From Fulvia fulva (lineage: Eukaryota; Ascomycota; Dothideomycetes; Mycosphaerellales; Mycosphaerellaceae): 64,000 bases of DNA. Position numbers and translations under genes: made by a program. Under the pieces are notes generated by a model. The model ran no database searches and was not told the DNA's origin. It saw only the letters and a program-made list of their open reading frames with translations. The DNA lies in contig NC_063013.1 in NCBI RefSeq assembly GCF_020509005.1, positions 3,720,001 through 3,784,000 of the forward strand. Direction: 5' to 3'. This document shows, piece by piece, positions 31,717-43,100 of the stretch (its first letter is position 1; each line of letters begins with the position of its first letter).

Positions 31717-31910
31717 TGTTACGGCCGCTCTATAAGTAAAGGATTAGTAAAGAAGCACGTGACCTCAGATTATATAACGCTCGGCCCGAAGCCGACCCGT
31801 AATACCTCGGCCCTTAAGTATAGGCCTCGACCTTAGAACCTACTTCTCTCTTTAGCTATCGACTTTATTAATACTACACCCCTATACTCTCGTACTATAG
31901 CCTCGTAATA
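31717..31910 (+). repeat. 3' LTR of element J
   Basis: Same length (194 bp) as the 5' LTR. It ends CGTAATA, where the terminal CA has become TA through RIP. It retains one CACGTG at 31756. Confidence 0.9.
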
Positions 31911-32678
31911 ACTACATTATTTGCTATAAACTTAGCTAATAGAGTCTAATCTAGCTAGTTGTCCTAGGTATAGTTAAAAAAGATACGTAGGTATTACTCT
32001 ATTACTTTATTCGTGTTCTCCGACTGTCTATCTATTTCTAGGTAGAACGACGAAGATAGCTTTCGACTAATACTAAGTAGCGCGTATATCCTACGCTAGA
32101 ATACGGAAACCTATTACGTACTACGATCCGAGATAATAGACTTTAGGAGCCTATATCTACTAAACACGTAGTTAAGGAATACTAGTACGTAATACTCTAC
32201 TATTATCGAGGTAATACGAATGATATATCGTTCCTTAGTTAAGCGGTATATAACGGTTATAATGTTCTCGTACGTTTATCCGTCGACTACGCTTATTCTC
32301 TTTAGTAGTTTAACTACGAAGTTAATAGAGATATTCTCCTAAGCGCTAAATAGTACTAGGAGCGGTCTTAATAGCCCTAGGTACTAGATATTAGTGTTCT
32401 TATTCGTACGGTAAGCGCGGTAGGTACGTATATAGCTCTTAATAAATCGTACGATACCTAGCTAGGTATAGTTACGAGCTACTAATTTATACGTCTTCTC
32501 GTCCCCTAAGTAACTAGCTACTATATAGTCGTAGAAAGCCTATACGATACGAGTACGTACCGGGATTTCACTATTATCTAGATTGTCTTCTAACTCCGGA
32601 GGAACGAATAGGCTATAACTACTATATATATTCTTAATATATATTATACCTCCGACTAGGACTATATAACGGTTATCG
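31911..32678 (-). pseudogene. Gypsy integrase fragment (M)
   Basis: On the minus strand a degraded integrase can be read. A zinc-binding-like segment (GDEKTYKLVARNYT) lies near 32500, the core segment VIYRLTKERYIIRIT near 32215-32260, and IISDRST near 32120-32135. A stretch matching the usual NTNKVIEQYLR then lies near 31990. It resembles the integrase of element H (LIYCLIKRKYLILVV). It abuts the 3' LTR of J on one side and the 5' end of a K-type LINE leader on the other. No LTR of its own is visible. Confidence 0.65.
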
Positions 32679-32997
32679 GTCGACGACGAGAATCACCTAT
32701 ACGTAGTGTCGGCTACGAACCTCTCGTCTTACTACGAGAGAGCTAAGTATTCTTACGCTAGAGCGTCGTAGGCGCGACGGGCGCGTAACGTAGACGAAGC
32801 CGCGGCGAATAGAGGACTACTAGTAAAACGGGTATAAAAACTATCTAACGAGCGTATACTCGTATCGGGAGCGAGTCCCTCTTCTTTCTACGTATAAGAA
32901 GGGCGCAGAACCGTAGCCTATACGCTCGATAGGACACCTCTAGTATAAGTATAGAATTTTTACCTCCGGAGACCGTAAACCGAGCGGGCTAAGCGAC
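32679..32997 (+). mobile_element. 5' stub of a second K-type LINE (leader module 1)
   Basis: Collinear with 14785-15103, beginning with the same GTCGACGACG. It is cut at 32997 by a G-type LTR. Only leader sequence is present. The hairpin stem CTCTCGT/ACGAGAG is preserved with a changed loop. Confidence 0.75.
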
Positions 32998-33092
32998 TGT
33001 TATAGTCTCCCTATAGAGTGTATAGAAGGTAGGGACAGAAGAGCCTTAGAGTACTTAGAAGTCGTTAAGAAGTAAAAGTCTAGCTTAGTATA
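32998..33092 (+). repeat. First 95 bp of a G-type LTR, interrupted by element F
   Basis: Begins TGTTATAGTCTCCC like the LTR at 34244 and stops after AGCTTAGTATA, where the reverse-oriented LTR of element F starts. The remainder of this LTR is not seen in the expected place. Confidence 0.8.
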
Positions 33093-33612
33093 TGTCAGGG
33101 CGAGAGCCTAGCCTATAAGATGTAAGGGTAAAAGCGAGAATATAGGTACGAAGTATAGATACAAAAGGGTATAGTATGATTGCTACACAAAACGAAAGAC
33201 GAAGAAAGTAAGAGAGGCCTAGGGAAGGCCAGATATTTATACGCGACCCTCGCGAGTACGTGTCCCCGTATTAATAGGGCTAACCCGTGCGAAGCCGCGC
33301 TTAGTAGCTTTGCTCAAAACCTTATTCTAACCTGCCCTACGTTCCGAGTCTTCTACGAGCTTCTTCTAGGGTCTAGCGTAGTCGCGGGTGCTCGCGGGAG
33401 TACCGTAAGTTATATAGTTACGAGCCGAAGTGAATCTATTAAGGTTTAGTAGAGGGGTGAATTTGGAGGGCTAGGTCCCGTAGTAAATGTTACGGGGCAT
33501 ATAATTCTTAGCGCTTATACACTAAGCTAGACTATTACTTCTTAACGACTTCTAAGTACTCTAAGGCTCTTCTGTCCCTATCTTCTATACACTCTATAGG
33601 GAGACTATAATA
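33093..33612 (-). repeat. 3' LTR of element F (G-type, 520 bp)
   Basis: Reverse complement of the G LTR. Ends TGTCAGGG on the left and GACTATAATA on the right of the plus strand. It contains TATA-like GTATA before CGCTAAGAATTAT, as the other copies do. A run of open codons on the plus strand here (33180-33449) is antisense to the LTR and is not a gene. Confidence 0.88.
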
Positions 33613-34243
33613 GTAGCCCCCCTAAACAAAGCTAAGTTCCTACGAAGCCGTAGTAGTTCTATATATCGATAGTGTTTAGCTTTAGTACTAGGCCTAGGCC
33701 TAATGTTATAGTCGATATACTATTAGTAAGCCCCGTCGAAGAGCTCGGATTCGAAGAGCCTACCGATATTAACTTCTAGGCCGTCTACGCGGGCGAAGTA
33801 TTCTTCGATTACTTAATGATTAAAGATGATATGTTAGATAGGTTCCTATAAGGTATCCTACTTAGGGCAACCTTACTATTCGACTTTATACTTAATCGGC
33901 GGTAGTCCTTTAACGTCGTTAGGCTCTACGCGGATTCCCCGGATCTTACGGACAGTATAGTCGTTAGAAGGTAGGTTAATAGGCTCGTCGACTTCTACTT
34001 TATCGGGAGGACCTAGTATGTCTTAGTTTTAGTTCGGGAATAGGTCCTTAGCCGACGGCCGAAGGCGTACGGGATAGAAGACGTCGTAGATCTTTATATT
34101 CGTAGGAAGAGCTAGACGGTAGGCGTGTGAACTAATACGCTCGGTAATCTCAAAAGGACCTAGGTTCTTCTAGTTTAGCTTCTTAGAGGGGCGGTCCGTC
34201 TTAATGTTCTTAGAGTTAAGGTAGACTATATCGCCTACTTAGT
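33613..34243 (-). pseudogene. Element F pol C-terminus with chromodomain
   Basis: The minus-strand frame gives the integrase tail (VGDIVYLNSKNIKTDRPSKK near 34190-34230; GPFEITERI near 34145) and YDVFYPVRLRP near 34070. A chromodomain-like segment lies near 33780-33970 (VRKIRGIRVEPNDVKG, then IKYKVE, then GYP). Stops are RIP-type. The match to element G is nearly base for base apart from RIP differences. Confidence 0.75.
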
Positions 34244-34763
34244 TATTATAGTCTCCCTATAGAGAGTATAGAAGGTGGGGACAGAAGAGCCTTAGAGTGC
34301 TTAGAAGTCGTTAAGAAGTGACAGTCTAGCTTAGTATATAAGCGCTAAGAATTATATACCCCGTAACATTCACTACGGGACCTAGCCCTCCAAATTCACC
34401 CCTCTACTAAACCTTAATAGATTCACTTCGGCTCGTGACTATATAACTCACGGTACTCCCGCGAGTACCCGCGACTACGCTAGACCCTAGAAGAAGCACG
34501 TGGAAGACTCGGAACGTAGGGCAGGTTAGAATAAGGTTTTAAGCAAAGCTACTAAGCGCGGCTTCGTATAGGTTAGCCCTATTAATACGGGGACACGCAC
34601 TCGCGAGGGTCGCGTATAAATATCTAGCCTTCCCTAGGCCTCTCTTGCTTTCTTCGTCTTTTGTTTTGTGTAGCAATTATACTATACCCTTTTGTATCTA
34701 CACTTCGCACCTACATTCTCGCTTTCACCCTTATATCTTATAGGCTAGGCTCTCGCCCTAACA
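34244..34763 (+). repeat. 5' LTR of element G
   Basis: 520 bp, starting TATTATAG (RIP form of TGTTATAG) and ending CCCTAACA. Other copies in the window are at 32998 (partial), 33093 (reverse), 44974 plus 59645 (split) and 63757 (cut by the window end). Confidence 0.9.
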
Positions 34764-34799
34764 TTATAAAAGACTAACAAACCGTCAACTACTCGAGTC

Positions 34800-36010
34800 A
34801 TCCTTATAGGTGACCACGCTACCGATAGAGGTGTCAACCTCGACAACTAAGACACTCTATTCCACTTTAGTAAGTAGACTAACATCCCCTTCTCGAACGC
34901 CGCTACCTTCGGTGCCTAGGTAAACGCTAACCCCGACACCGCCTACGCTCTTATTAACCGTACCGTCTCCTCTTTCCGCGAGACCGCCTAGCAGGTCGAG
35001 CAAGTAAACAACTAAGTAATATACCTTTAAGGTATTGTAAACACCTTCTAGAACCTCGCCCCGTACGCCGACGATAACCGCCGCTAGTACTTCTCTAAGA
35101 AGGTTAACGACCTAGACGAGTTCGACGGTAACAAGAGCAAGTTTAAGGCATTTAAGACATAGCTTACTATCAAGCTATTAGCTAATACCGACCACTTTCC
35201 GTAAGAGAAGGACAAGGTTACGTACGTCTTCTCCCTCCTTCGGGGAGACGCCGCGGCTTAGGTATAATACTATATCGAGAACGCTACGTAGACTATCGGC
35301 TGCCCGGACGTCCTTACCTTAATATAGGACCTCCGTGCTGCCTTTAGTGATCCAGACCGTAGAGCTACCGCCTAGAACGCTATCTATAACCTCCTCTAGA
35401 AGAACAAGAGCTTCGCCGAGTACCTCGCGGCCTTTAACCGCGACATCGGGTTTACCGGCTATAACGAAGAGACTAAGAAGAGCACTCTCCGCCGTGGTTT
35501 GTTAGTAGAGCTTCTTCGAGCCCTCGAGGATAAGGACGTCGGTACTATAAGCTTCCGTAAGCTCGTCGAGACCTACTAGCGCCTCGACTCTAATATAAAA
35601 CACACCGCCTCTCTCCTCGCTTCCCGTTCTAAAGGTCGTTAGCCTCGTAGTCCCGGAAGCTACTTCGCTACTCTACTAGGCGCCGCCGCTCCTACGGCTC
35701 TCCCTCCCGTCTCTATAGGTGACGCTATAGATCTTAGCGCTAGTACCGCCGTCCCTCGAGTCTAGGGCCTCGTTAACGGTAAGCTTACTCCCGAAGAGAA
35801 GCTTCGCCGTCGCTAGGCCGGACTCTACACCTACTACGGCGGTCTAGGCTATATCGTAGCTAACTGTCCGTAGCTCGCTACCCGTAACGCCCGTAACCCG
35901 GTTCGCGGCGCTATCGGCGCTATCGAGCCTACTCCTACTACTCCCGCTAAGTAGGAAAAAGCCTAGGTCTTCCTTATCGACGCGATGAAGACTAAGAATA
36001 ACGTTTACCG
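34800..36010 (+). pseudogene. Element G gag, degraded
   Basis: Plus-strand frame with long open stretches. A capsid-like region includes KVNDLDEFDGNKSKFKAFKT near 35100, DKVTYVFSLLRGDAA near 35210 and YNEETKKSTLRRGL near 35460. The latter parts resemble the retrotransposon gag domain. A zinc knuckle is at about 35830-35875, reading TYYGGLGYIVANCP with two cysteine/histidine positions altered to tyrosine. The glutamines of the original protein are now stops. The gag start codon is not certain. Confidence 0.75.
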
Positions 36011-36039
36011 AAAGTAAAGAGAGGAAAGAAGTTGAGGAT

Positions 36040-39000
36040 CAATATAGTATAGCTAGACCTATACGACGAGACGGGTAAGGACCACGCTTATAAACCGTTC
36101 GTTACGAATGTAAATATCGGCTTAAAGAAACTCTCTTCTTCCAATCTCACTCTTATAGACACTAGCGCACTAGGCGAGTCTTTTATAGACTATAAACTCG
36201 CGACCTCTCTTAACCTCGAACCCTAGGAACTAAAGTACCCTCGCACCCTTAAACTCTTTAACGGTACGGAGACTACTACTAGTAAGATTACTTATGTTAT
36301 ATACACGTTAATTACCCTCGGAGGCAAGCGTATGTCGATCACTAGCTTCCTTACGTCCCTACCGTATTAGAAGTTTATCCTCGGCCTCCCCTAGTTTAGA
36401 CGACACCGACCTATTATCGACTAGACTTCCCTTACTATCAGCTTCCCTCTAGAAGTTCCTCCGGCACCTCCGCCTTCTCCGCCGCCTTAGCGCGGTCCTA
36501 AGTATACTAAGATCTTCTAGGTAAACGCCGCTACCTTTACTACTACTACTAAGTAGCCTAAAGCTTAAGTCTTCGCCGCCTCTCTCCGCGATATCGACAT
36601 CGCCCTCGAGAAGCTCGATAAGAAGCGTACACCTACCGACCCTACTACGAAGGTCCCTCCTTAGGCACACTATATCCTCTACGTATTCGATGCTAAAGCC
36701 GTAGACGAGCTACCTCCTTATCGCCCTTACGACTATAAGATTGAGCTAGAAGAAGGTGTAGAGACACCGTTCGGACCGTTATATTCTATGTCCCGAGAAG
36801 AGCTTATCGTCCTTAAGAGATACCTCGAAGAGAACCTAAAGAAGGGGTTTATTCGAGCGAGCCGTTCTAGCGCTAGTAGTCCCGTTATGTTTGTTAAGAA
36901 GCCCGGCGGTAGTCTACGCTTCTACGTAGACTACCGAGGCTTAAACGCTATTATAAAGAAGAACCGCTACCTAATACCGTTGATTTAGGAGACGCTCGAG
37001 CGCCTCTCTAAGGCCAAGTACTTCACTAAGCTCGATGTTATCGCTACGTTTAACAAGTTACGAATAGTAGAAGGACACGAGTATCTTATAGCCTTCCGTA
37101 CTCGCTACGGGCTATTCGAGTCGCTCGTTATGCCCTTCGGCGTTTATAACGGGCCTAGTACCTTCTAGAACTTCATTAACGACATCCTTTAGGAGTTCCT
37201 CGATCAGTTCTACACTGCCTATATCGACGACATCCTAGTCTATAGCGAGACTAAGGAGGAGCACCGCGAGCACGTCTATAAGGTCCTTTAGAAGCTCGTA
37301 GACGCCGGCTTGTAGCTCGACATCGATAAGTACGAGTTTAAGAAGACCGAAGTCAAGTTCCTTAGTTTGATTATTACCGTAGACGGCATTAAGATGGACT
37401 AAGAGAAGATCGACGCTATCGTCGAATAGGATGCTCCTACGAACGTTAAAGAGGTCTAGGGTTTCCTAGACTTTACTAACTTCTACCGCCGCTTTATCTA
37501 CGCATTTTCGGGCGTAGTACGCCCTTTAACGAAGCTTACGCGTAAGGGTAAGAAGTTCGCCTAGACCGACGAATGCTAGGAGGCTTTTGACTTACTTAAA
37601 GCGAAGTTTGTTAAGAACCCGCTTCTACGGCACTTCGATTTCGAACTAGAGACCCGTATAGAGACCGACGTATCCGACGGCGTAGTAGGCGGTGTCCTAC
37701 TATAACGCCGCTCGCCTAAATCTCCCTAGTTACCTATCGCCTTCCTCTCTAAGAAGATGACCGCTACGGAGTATAACTACGAGATCTACGACAAGGAGCT
37801 TCTCGCTATCGTTAAAGCTTTCGAAGAGTAGCGCCCCGAGCTCGAAGGCTCTACTATGCCCGTCCAAGTAAGCTCCGACTATAAGAACCTCGTCTACTTT
37901 ATAAAGAGCAAGCTACTTAATCGTCGCTAGGCCCGCTAGAGCGAGTTCCTCTCCCGGTTCAACTTCGTGATCTCGTACACGCCCGGTAAGGCCAACTCGA
38001 TAGCCGACGCCCTTACCCGCCGCCCTAGTAACTCTCTAGTTGATCGAAGAGGGGGCCGGCATATCGTAGGGCAACAAGTTATTAAAGAGCATAACCTCTC
38101 TTCCGAGCTTCGAGAGTACCTATCGAACGGCTAGCCTACGCTCGCCGCTTCCTTTACTACTCTCGTACTCGCTCCTACCTACCTTAACGAGAGTGACGAT
38201 GAATCCGAGCCTAAAGAATACGCCTCGGACGCTAAGGACTTAAACGACGATAAAGAGGGCTTAGTAACGACCGACGGCTTATCCGAATTAGACTTTAAGG
38301 GGTTTGATAATAAGGAGCAGCCCGAAGGCATTATAGTACGAGTACGAACAGCGTACGATACCGACCTAGTCGCCTAAGAGTTAGTTTAGGCCCTTAAATC
38401 TAGCGCGAGGACATTCCCGGGCTTCTCGCTATCTAAGTACGAGCTCTAGGAAGGTGTCGTCTACTTCTATAAGAAGCTTTACGTACCGTAGCCCGAAGGC
38501 TCTAATATCCGAGCTAAGATTCTTCAAATCGTCTACGACTCCGCCTCTAGGGGTTACCTAGGCGTAGCTAAGACCTATAAGCTCCTCGCTAGGTATTACT
38601 AGTAGCCGTATTCCTAGAAGGACGTCCGCCGCTACGTACTAAACTACGCTACTTACCGAAGAGCTAACGCTAACCGCTACCGCCCCTACGGTCTCCTATA
38701 CCCTCTCCCGGCTCCTAATCGTCCGTAGAAGTACATTACTATAGACTTTATTACCGATCTTCCTTATAGTAAGACCTTTAGCGGCGTAAAGGTAAAGGCC
38801 CTTCTAGTGATCGTAGACCGTTACTCTAAGGACCGGTATATAATCCCGTACTAGAGTATAACCGTAAAGGAGACTACTCGCTTATTCTACGAATTCGTCT
38901 AGCGCTCTTAAGGCCTTCCGGATAGTATCACCTCTAACAGAGGCACCTAGTTCATCTCGTACTTCTAGAAGCGTCTATGTACTATCCTAGGTATTAAGTA

Positions 39001-39955
39001 TAACCTCTCGACTAGCTTTTAGCTATAGACTAACGGCTAGACCGAAATTACGAACGCTATCCTCGAGTAGGTCCTTCGTTACTTCGTCGACTACTACTAG
39101 AAGGATTGGCCTTAGTATATCCCTACGGTAGAGTTCGCTACTCGTAGCTAGGACTCGGAGACTACTAGCTACTCTCCCTTCTATACTACGAGAGGTTACT
39201 ACCCTCGTATAGGTATAGAACTAGAAGAACCTCTCCCGCCTACTAAAGACGTAAACGAGTAAGTAGTAGACGAGTTCGCTACTATACTCTTACAGATCTA
39301 TAAAGAAGTTTACGACGAGATAGTATACGTATAAGTAATCTACGAGGATCAAGCTAATCGTCGTCGCTAGCTAGCTCCCGACTACTAAGTAGGCGATATA
39401 GTCTACCTTAACTCTAAGAATATTAAGACGGACCGCCCCTCTAAGAAGCTAAACTAGAAGAACCTAGGTCCTTTTGAGATCACCGAGCGTATTAGTTTAT
39501 ATGCCTACCGTCTAGCTCTTCCTACGAATATAAATATCTACGACGTCTTCTATCCCGTACGCCTTCGGCCGTTAGCTAAGGACCTATTCCCGAACTAAAA
39601 CTAAGACATACTAGGTCCTCCCGATAAAGTAGAAGTCGACGAGCCTATTAACCTACCTTCTAACGACTATACCGTCCGTAAGATCCGGGGAATCCGCGTA
39701 GAGCCTAACGACGTTAAAGGACTACCGCCGATTAAGTATAAAGTCGAATAGTAAGGTTACCCTAAGTCGGATACCTTATAGAAACCTATCTAATATATTA
39801 TCTTTAATCGTTAAGTAATCGAAGAATACTACGCCCGCGTAGACGGCCTAGAAGTTAACATCGGTAGGCTCTTCGAATCCGAGCTCTTCGACGGGGCTTA
39901 CTAATAGTATATCGACTATAACATTAGGCCTAGGCCTAGTACTAAAGCTAAACAC
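36040..39955 (+). pseudogene. Element G pol: protease, RT, RNase H, integrase, chromodomain
   Basis: The protease reads LTLIDTSALGESFI near 36150. RT has [12 protein letters not shown] near 36720, a clean open stretch at 36788-36988 ([19 protein letters not shown]) and the active site YIDDILVYS at 37210-37240, which is intact. RNase H spans about 37640-38010 ([14 protein letters not shown] near 37785). The integrase core has ITIDFITDLP near 38740, a second acidic region reading LPDSITSNRGTQF near 38915-38950, and QTNGQTE near 39030. The GPFEITERI module is near 39470 and a chromodomain at about 39665-39840. Compared with J, H and I the RT motif has escaped RIP because its aspartate codons follow C. 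Confidence 0.85.
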
Positions 39956-40171
39956 CCTCGATATATAGATAGATAGATAGATTATTCATTCGCCTGTTTT
40001 AGTGCCCTATAGCCTATATAGGTCTCTCGCTATTTAGGTCTATTTATATAGGTAGGAAACCCGATTAACGGATGAAAACCTCCTCGTCTTTGCCCTCCTC
40101 GTTCTTTCCTATCTTGTCCTTTCGTTCTCCTTCCTTTAGGGTACGCTAGTGTCATAGTTATTACCCTATAA

Positions 40172-43100
40172 CTACCTTGCCCGTAACCCTAGTGATATCC
40201 TCCTCTCGATTCCCTTTCTCCCTTCTGTTTCCCCGGCTCTTCTCTCTCTCTCCCTCCTCTCTATCCACCTTTCCGTTTCTACTGCTAGGGAGAATTGCTC
40301 TAGGTAGTCCTCGTTAAGGATCTATCTTATTACTCTCCTTATATCTTTTCTGTCCTAGATAATAGCCTGGTATTGCCTGTCTCTTGCCTTCGCCCTCCAC
40401 TAGCTTCTCCCTTTTACCCACTTAGTACAGTTCAGCACTATATACTCCGGGTTTTAGGATAGGTAGCTATAGGGGCAACGTTTGGAATCGTATCCTAGGA
40501 CTCTTCTTTAGTGCAAGTATGCTCTTAGCCCAATGTGCTCAGAGCGAATCTAGATAGCTATGCTTGCTTCCGCCCTCTTTAGGTCTTTATAGATAAGGTA
40601 GTTATACCTCCCGAAGGTCCTAGCCGCTAGTAGGGCTCCTGGCCTCACCGGTTTTTGGTTCTAACGCGTTTCCTATAGGTGACCTACGATCCTTTCTACT
40701 TAGCTTTGCTTCTTTTTCCCTTTGTCCCCTATATTAGCTTGCTCCCTTAGAGCTTCTCTCTGTTCAAGGGCTGCTAGGATTTCCTATAATGTTTTTAGGT
40801 CTACTTCCTTCTATAGGATTATATATAGCCGGTTAGGTCTTCTCCTCCTCTCCTACTAGGTTCTTATCCTTTAAGTAGCTGCTTAGATAGTTCCCTAGGC
40901 TAGGTATGCTGATGTCTTCTCTACGTATTGACACCTCATGCCCTAGAGGTACTCCCTAATAGGGGCTGTACCTGATTCCATTTCTATTGTCCTATAAGGG
41001 GTTGACTTGTATGCCCCTAGTACTCTCTTTAGGCAGGCTGCCTACGCTCTATTAAGGGGGTCCTTAATTCTCTTCGGGATGTGTTTTCCGCTGCCCAAAT
41101 TGCTACTCTATATAGCATTACGGGCTTGACAATAGCCTTGTACATAGTCTAGGCCTTTGTGAAGGTCGCCCCCTAGGTTGACGTAGTGAGTCTCTCGATT
41201 AATTGTCTGTTAGTGTCCGCTCTCGCTTACGCCTTCTTTACTTATAGTCCCTAGCTAAGTTTCGGGTCTAGCTATATCCTAAGGACTCTAAGTTCCCTTA
41301 TAGGATAGGTCTCGAACCCCTAGATTTTTACTAGTACTACTAAGTTATGTTTTGTCTTTGCCTTACTAAAATGGATAAGTTAGTACTTGTCCGGTACGAA
41401 TTTTGCCCTATGCTCTCTTGCCCACTTTTCGCATTGTCTATGTCTCTCCTCTAGGAGTACGCAGTTTTCCTCTATAGACTCCGACCACGCTAGGATATTT
41501 GTGTCATCTACGAACCCCAATACTAAGGTGTTTGCTATTTCTAGGAGTAGGGTCAGGTCGGCCATAAAGAGGAGGAACAGAATTGGGGAGAGTATAGAGC
41601 CCTATAGGATGCCCGTGTTCGTAATTAGGGTCTACGGGGCTTTAAAGGACCCTAGGAGGATCTGGGTTGTTCTGTCCTTAAGGAATGACTACACAAAGTG
41701 TACTATCTAGGCTAGGATGCTTTTTATTCTAAGGATGTATAGGAGCCTTACGTAGGACATATTGTCGAAAGCCCCTAATATGTCTAGTGAAAGCAGTGAG
41801 GCTACCTTATTGTTGCTATAGTGCTAGATGTGTCTGATTTGCTCTGTGATCAGTTCGACTACTATAAGGGTAGATCTCTTTTGTCTCCCCCCTATTTACG
41901 TTACCGGGAGGAGGTTATATTCTTCTACTATTCCGGTGAGCCTTATAGCTACGACCTTCTCTAGGAGCTTCCCTAGTATATTTAGTAACGCAATTGGTCT
42001 ATATGACTTCAACTTGGTATAGTCTTCCTTTTGGGGTTTCCTTAGGACGTAAGTTAGTGATTGCCTAAAGGCCTTTAGGTAATACCCCTACTTTATGTAC
42101 TAGGTAAAGATTGGCGTAAGTACTAGAGTAATAAGGCTACTGCTAGCTTTTAGGTAACAGTTAGGGATCTTGTCTAGGCCTAGGGCTTTGTTGCCCTTCA
42201 GTTTCTTGATAATGTTTCCGATCTCTATAGTAGACACTTACTAGTTAGCCTCCCTTAGCGGAGGAATGTGTGTTCCTAGGATGTTACTTAGGTCTGCCTC
42301 TACCTAAGTCCCGAAGAAGTGGTCTGCGAATGCTTTCGCTTTCCCTATCGGAGTGGTTTGCGTTTCCCCGTCTTAGTCCTATATTAAGGGAAACTAGGGC
42401 GGGGAGTTTCGTTCCTCGTCTAGTTTCCTAGCCCATTCTACGAGTCTCTAGATTTGTTCCGGGTGTTCTATAATCATCCCTATAGTTGACCTCCACTCCT
42501 ACGTCTTATCTCTTCTAATCTGCGCCTTCTTTACTTTGTACGCGTTATTATAGGCTTCCTAGTTTGCTTAGGTACGTCGTTACTCCTATCTCCTTCTTGC
42601 TCTCCTTGCCTCCTTAACTTTGACTATACACTCTAGTGTCTAGTATAGCTTCTAGTATAGCGACCATCTCTTCTTAGGTATATAGGCCTAGGCTGCCCTT
42701 TGTATAGCTTCTATTAGCTGCTCTACTGCTTAGTCAATCCCCTCCGTTATATATATATTGTTAATGTTCACCTGTTCTAGTTCGCCTTCTAGCCGCTACT
42801 ATACTAGTGTCTACTCGGCCTACTTCTAGTAGAGCCTCCTCTCAGGTTCCCTCTCCTCCTTAACTATGAGTTAGATGTCGGTTTGGATTAGATAGTAGTC
42901 TGATAAGGACTCTAGTTGGTCATTAACTATATAGCTTTCTACCCGTCGTGTTAAGGCGTAGGACATAAAGCATAGGTCTAGCGTGCTAGAACTGTTGTTT
43001 CTAGCCCAAGTTTCTGTTCCCTTTGGCGTAATCAAGTCCATTTGGGCTGTTTCTATCTGACTAATAAGCCTCCCTACTAAGAAGTAGTGTACTAGGGTGA

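Larger units (their letters stand above)
13857..31910 (+). mobile_element. Element J: Ty3/Gypsy chromovirus with two 194-bp LTRs
   Basis: An LTR retrotransposon bounded by 194-bp LTRs at 13857-14050 and 31717-31910. Without its two nested LINEs (K at 14785-20569, N at 25791-30661) it is about 7.4 kb. Gag, protease, RT, RNase H, integrase and a C-terminal chromodomain can be read in order on the plus strand, with stops almost only at former CAG, CAA and TGG codons. A polypurine tract precedes the 3' LTR. The five bases flanking the LTRs (CCTCG and ACTAC) do not match, so the expected target duplication is absent. This suggests a recombined or rearranged element. Confidence 0.9.
33093..34243 (-). 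mobile_element. Element F: 3' end of a G-type Gypsy element in minus orientation
   Basis: The 3' LTR is at 33093-33612 (520 bp). The polypurine tract, reading GGGGGG on the minus strand, adjoins at about 33613-33622. The end of pol follows to 34243, where element G cuts in. The internal part is collinear with 39400-39960 of G, including the integrase tail and chromodomain. It therefore serves as an empty-site control for LINE B, since the sequence around 33655-33675 runs uninterrupted through the place where LINE B entered G. Confidence 0.85.

Noticed and set aside
33180..33449. 89-codon open frame on the plus strand
   Set aside because: Lies wholly inside the reverse-oriented LTR of element F and recurs, broken, in the other LTR copies.
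36449..36670. 73-codon arginine-rich open frame on the minus strand
   Set aside because: Antisense to the proline-rich linker between protease and RT of element G.
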